From Mycobacterium sp. (lineage in GTDB: Bacteria > Actinomycetota > Actinomycetes > Mycobacteriales > Mycobacteriaceae), in the NCBI GenBank assembly GCA_025965815.1, contig JAOPWF010000750.1, positions 1 to 7,460 on the forward strand: DNA of 7,460 nt. The letters run 5' to 3'. The translations under genes were made by a program, and so were the position numbers. The notes beneath the pieces were generated by a model that was given only the letters and a program-made list of their open reading frames with translations, did no database searches and was not told where the DNA came from. Shown piece by piece: positions 5,482 through 7,460 of the stretch (within the stretch, counting starts at the first letter, position 1; every line of letters begins with the position of its first letter).

Positions 5482-6759
5482 GTGACGCTCACCGCCGCCC
5501 GGCGACGCATGCCCAAAACAAGCCTGCACTGGGCCTGGGTGATCGCCGCCGTCAGCTTCGTCGCGATCCTCGGCGCGGCGGGATTCCGCTCGGTGCCCGG
5601 GGTGATGATGAACCCGCTGCACCACGAGTTCGGCTGGTCACACGGCACCGTCGGCCTGGCCATGTCGGTCAACATGACGCTGTTCGGGTTGACCGCGCCG
5701 TTCGCCGCCGCCCTGATGGACCGGTTTGGCGTCCGCCGGGTGCTGTCGGTGGCGCTGGTGCTGATTGCGACGGGCTCGGCGGTCAGCGTCACGATGACCG
5801 CCAGTTGGCAGCTGGTGCTGCTGTGGGGTGTGCTGGTCGGAGTCGGTACCGGCGCCATTTCGATGGGTTTCGTCGCCACGATCGCCAACCGGTGGTTCGA
5901 GCAGCGGCGTGGCGTGGTCACTGGTGTGCTGACCGCGGCCAGCGCCACCGGCCAGTTGATCTTCCTGCCCGTGGTCGCCGAGGTGACCACCCGGTACGGC
6001 TGGCGCTGGGCGTCGTTGATCGTCGCCGCGGCCGCGCTCACGGTCGTTCCGCTGGTGCTGGTGTTTATCCGGAACTACCCGCAGGACAAGGGGATTGCGC
6101 CGTACGGTGCGACTGCGGTCGTCGAAGCCCCCGCCGTTCCCGGGAACAGTTTCCGCGCCGCGTTCGACGGGCTGCGCATCGGTGCGCGGGTGCCGGCGTT
6201 CTGGCTGCTGGCGGCCAGTTTCGCCATTTGCGGGATGACGACGAACGGCCTGATCGGCACCCACTTCATCCCAGCCGCCAACGACCACGGCATGCCGACC
6301 ACCGTCGCCGCCGGTCTGCTGGCCACCATCGGCCTCCTCGACGTTGCGGGCACGGTGTTCTCCGGTTGGCTCACCGACCGTGTCGATCCGCGCCTGCTGC
6401 TGGTCGTCTACTACGCGGGCCGCGGCGTGTCGCTGCTCCTGCTGCCGTCGCTGCTTTCACCGCACGCCGAGCCGGGTACCTGGGTGTTCATCCTCTTCTA
6501 CGGACTGGACTGGGTCGCCACGGTGCCGCCGACGATCGCACTGTGCCGAAACTACTTCGGCGCCCGCAGTCCGGTCGTCTTCGGATGGGTGTTCGCCGCG
6601 CATCAGCTCGGAGCGGCCGTCGCCGCGGCCGGTGCGGGACGCCTGCGGGACATGCAGGGCAACTACGACACGGCGTTCTATATCGCCGCCGGCCTGTGCG
6701 GTATCGCGGCGCTGCTGTGCCTCAACGTCCGCAGAGCGCCGGCGAGCGTCGGCGCCTGA
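5482..6759 (+). CDS. MFS transporter, monocarboxylate / oxalate-formate antiporter-like
   Basis: A complete 425-residue inner-membrane permease with about twelve hydrophobic helices. The first helix (about 17-36) is followed by GVMMNPLHHEFGWSHGTVGLA (up to residue 60), motif A is DRFGVRRVL (80-88), and NRWFEQRRGVVTGV with a Gly/Ala-rich helix (136-160) is characteristic of the MCT / OFA-like branch of MFS_1. The central loop (about 198-222) is short. The second half contains the expected repeat of motif A as GWLTDRVDPRLL. Relatives move organic acids or serve unknown solutes; the substrate here is not assignable. The GTG start has GAGAG about seven bases upstream. An alternative ATG at 5509 (MPKTSLHW) lacks a ribosome site but would still keep the first helix. 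The gene appears monocistronic, followed by a small hairpin. Confidence 0.92.
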   Translation: MTLTAARRRMPKTSLHWAWVIAAVSFVAILGAAGFRSVPGVMMNPLHHEFGWSHGTVGLAMSVNMTLFGLTAPFAAALMDRFGVRRVLSVALVLIATGSAVSVTMTASWQLVLLWGVLVGVGTGAISMGFVATIANRWFEQRRGVVTGVLTAASATGQLIFLPVVAEVTTRYGWRWASLIVAAAALTVVPLVLVFIRNYPQDKGIAPYGATAVVEAPAVPGNSFRAAFDGLRIGARVPAFWLLAASFAICGMTTNGLIGTHFIPAANDHGMPTTVAAGLLATIGLLDVAGTVFSGWLTDRVDPRLLLVVYYAGRGVSLLLLPSLLSPHAEPGTWVFILFYGLDWVATVPPTIALCRNYFGARSPVVFGWVFAAHQLGAAVAAAGAGRLRDMQGNYDTAFYIAAGLCGIAALLCLNVRRAPASVGA

Positions 6760-6774
6760 ACCAGCCGCCCTGAG

Positions 6775-6795
6775 CAGCACGTTTTGCTGGTGCTG
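6775..6795 (+). terminator. Possible hairpin terminator after MFS gene
   Basis: CAGCAC (6775-6780) pairs with GTGCTG (6790-6795) around a 9-base loop that starts GTTTT. An alternative CAGCA/TGCTG stem uses the same left arm. It sits 15 bases after the MFS stop. No T-tract follows, so strength is doubtful. Confidence 0.3.
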
Positions 6796-6850
6796 ACGCG
6801 CTGTGCTTACGATTCGTCGGGGCGGCGGGACCCGATGGGCGTCTGAGCCG

Positions 6851-6878
6851 CCATGCTCGCGGTCGCATTTCGCCGAAC
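6851..6878 (+). promoter_or_regulatory. SigK-like ECF promoter upstream of FAS1 gene
   Basis: CCATGC (6851-6856) and CCGAAC (6873-6878) are separated by 16 bases. The mycobacterial SigK consensus, as I remember it, is CCATCC with CCGAAT at 16-17 bases, so each box differs at one position. SigK drives mpt70 and mpt83 in M. tuberculosis, which are homologues of the gene downstream here. That match of promoter type and target supports the call. Confidence 0.5.
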
Positions 6879-6938
6879 CCGTATCGCGTGTAGACGGCCG
6901 ACGACGGCCCTGATCAGCAAGAGCGAGAGGAACCGCAC

Positions 6939-7460
6939 GTGAAGACTCGCACGTTCAAGTTGTTCGGCGGCGTCGCCGCGACCGCCGCGATCGCGGTGTC
7001 GCTGCCACTGGCCGTGACCGCCTATGCCGACGACCCCACGCCGACGCCGACGTCGACGACGGCCCCGGCGGCGCCGATCGCCGACCCACAGGGGCCCGGC
7101 TGTGATGCCTATAAGCAGCGGGTGCCGAGCGGCACAGGATCGCTCACCAGCATGGCAACCGAATCGAACTCCGCCGCACTGGCCAACAACCCGATGCTGA
7201 CCACCTTCAGCGCCGCGCTATCGGGCAAGCTCAACCCAGCGGTCAACCTGGTCAGCGTGCTCGACAACGGCCCGTACGTCGTGTTCGCACCGGTCGACGA
7301 CGCGTTCGCGAAGCTCCCGCCGGAACAGCTCGAAGCCCTGAAGACCAACGCGCCGGCGCTGACTAGCCTGCTCTATTACCACATGGCGCTCGGCATCCTG
7401 GGTCCCGATGACGTGCACGGCAAGCTGACCTCACAGCAGGGCAAGCAGCTCACGGTGACG
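6939..7460 (+). CDS. Secreted fasciclin (FAS1) domain protein, MPT70/MPB70-like (3' end missing)
   Basis: The first 174 codons of a secreted protein; the frame runs off the right edge. The GTG start is preceded by GAGAGG eight bases upstream. A Sec signal peptide (KTRTFK, hydrophobic core, cleavage after AYA at residue 30) has no lipobox cysteine, so the product should be released like MPT70 rather than lipid-anchored like MPT83. A Thr/Pro/Ala-rich linker (31-46, DDPTPTPTSTTAPAAP) is a likely O-mannosylation site. The FAS1 domain then follows: GPGC (C55), NNPMLTTFSAALSGKLNPAVNLV, YVVFAPVDDAFAKLP (113-127, the H1 motif) and YYHMALG (146-152, the conserved YH). C55 aligns with the MPT70 cysteine that pairs with a C-terminal cysteine, which would be beyond the window. 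FAS1 proteins act in adhesion or cell-surface interaction; the role here is unknown. Confidence 0.92.
   Translation, partial: MKTRTFKLFGGVAATAAIAVSLPLAVTAYADDPTPTPTSTTAPAAPIADPQGPGCDAYKQRVPSGTGSLTSMATESNSAALANNPMLTTFSAALSGKLNPAVNLVSVLDNGPYVVFAPVDDAFAKLPPEQLEALKTNAPALTSLLYYHMALGILGPDDVHGKLTSQQGKQLTVT

Larger units (their letters stand above)
6760..6938 (+). other. Intergenic region before the FAS1 gene
   Basis: No credible coding frame is seen here. It holds a hairpin after the MFS gene, a weak TTGCTG-N18-TACGAT sequence (6784-6813) that could be a second promoter, and a SigK-like promoter further down. The leader from the SigK-like promoter to the GTG would be about 50-55 bases. Confidence 0.5.

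Noticed and set aside
5638..6288. A 216-codon minus-strand frame inside the second MFS gene
   Set aside because: Antisense shadow; Arg/His/Asp-rich and without any domain.
5427..6773. A 448-codon open frame on the plus strand overlapping the second MFS gene
   Set aside because: Its translation is Arg/Gly/Ala-rich without domains or helices; the overlapping frame encodes a clear MFS permease. Long shadow frames are normal at this GC content.
7025..7064. CCGACG-type tandem repeat in the FAS1 gene considered as a variable repeat locus
   Set aside because: It is only a few imperfect copies encoding a Pro/Thr linker, better explained by the protein sequence.
7109..7418. Two short minus-strand frames opposite the FAS1 gene
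   Set aside because: The plus strand encodes a continuous signal peptide and FAS1 domain that runs off the edge; the antisense frames are shadows.

Overview
The window looks like an ordinary chromosomal stretch of a high-GC actinobacterium, most likely a Mycobacterium or Mycolicibacterium. The evidence is strong G/C bias at third codon positions, frequent GTG starts, likely leaderless starts, a gamma-class carbonic anhydrase of mycobacterial type, and a secreted fasciclin protein that closely resembles MPT70/MPB70 as I remember it. I see no phage, insertion sequence, CRISPR array, tRNA or rRNA.

Layout, left to right: (1) 2-1135, plus strand, the 3' part of an MFS efflux-type transporter whose start lies outside the window. 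(2) 1148-3631, minus strand, a compact three-gene unit transcribed leftward: a TetR-family regulator, an atypical SDR / NAD(P)-binding protein, and a CPBP-type membrane protein. The last two overlap by four bases (ATGA). The unit converges on the MFS gene with a small hairpin between the stops. (3) 3721-4827, plus strand, an aldo/keto reductase divergent from the TetR gene. They share a short control region in which CGTTAT overlaps both predicted -10 boxes. (4) 4802-5341, minus strand, a gamma-carbonic anhydrase family protein that converges on the reductase and overlaps its 3' end. (5) 5482-6759, plus strand, a complete second MFS transporter of the monocarboxylate/oxalate-formate type. (6) 6939 to the right edge, plus strand, the 5' part of a secreted FAS1-domain protein, preceded by a sequence resembling a SigK promoter.

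The most coherent functional unit is the TetR regulator with two NAD(P)-dependent oxidoreductases, the SDR and the divergent aldo/keto reductase, plus the membrane protein. This suggests a small TetR-controlled response to a reactive carbonyl or other xenobiotic, but the inducer cannot be read from sequence. The flanking transporters, carbonic anhydrase and FAS1 gene look like independent transcription units. I found no convincing new multigene system. The points most worth checking are start-site and promoter geometry, a CPBP protein without its motif-2 histidine, an abnormal C-terminal tail on the reductase that runs through a hairpin element, and the SigK-like promoter.
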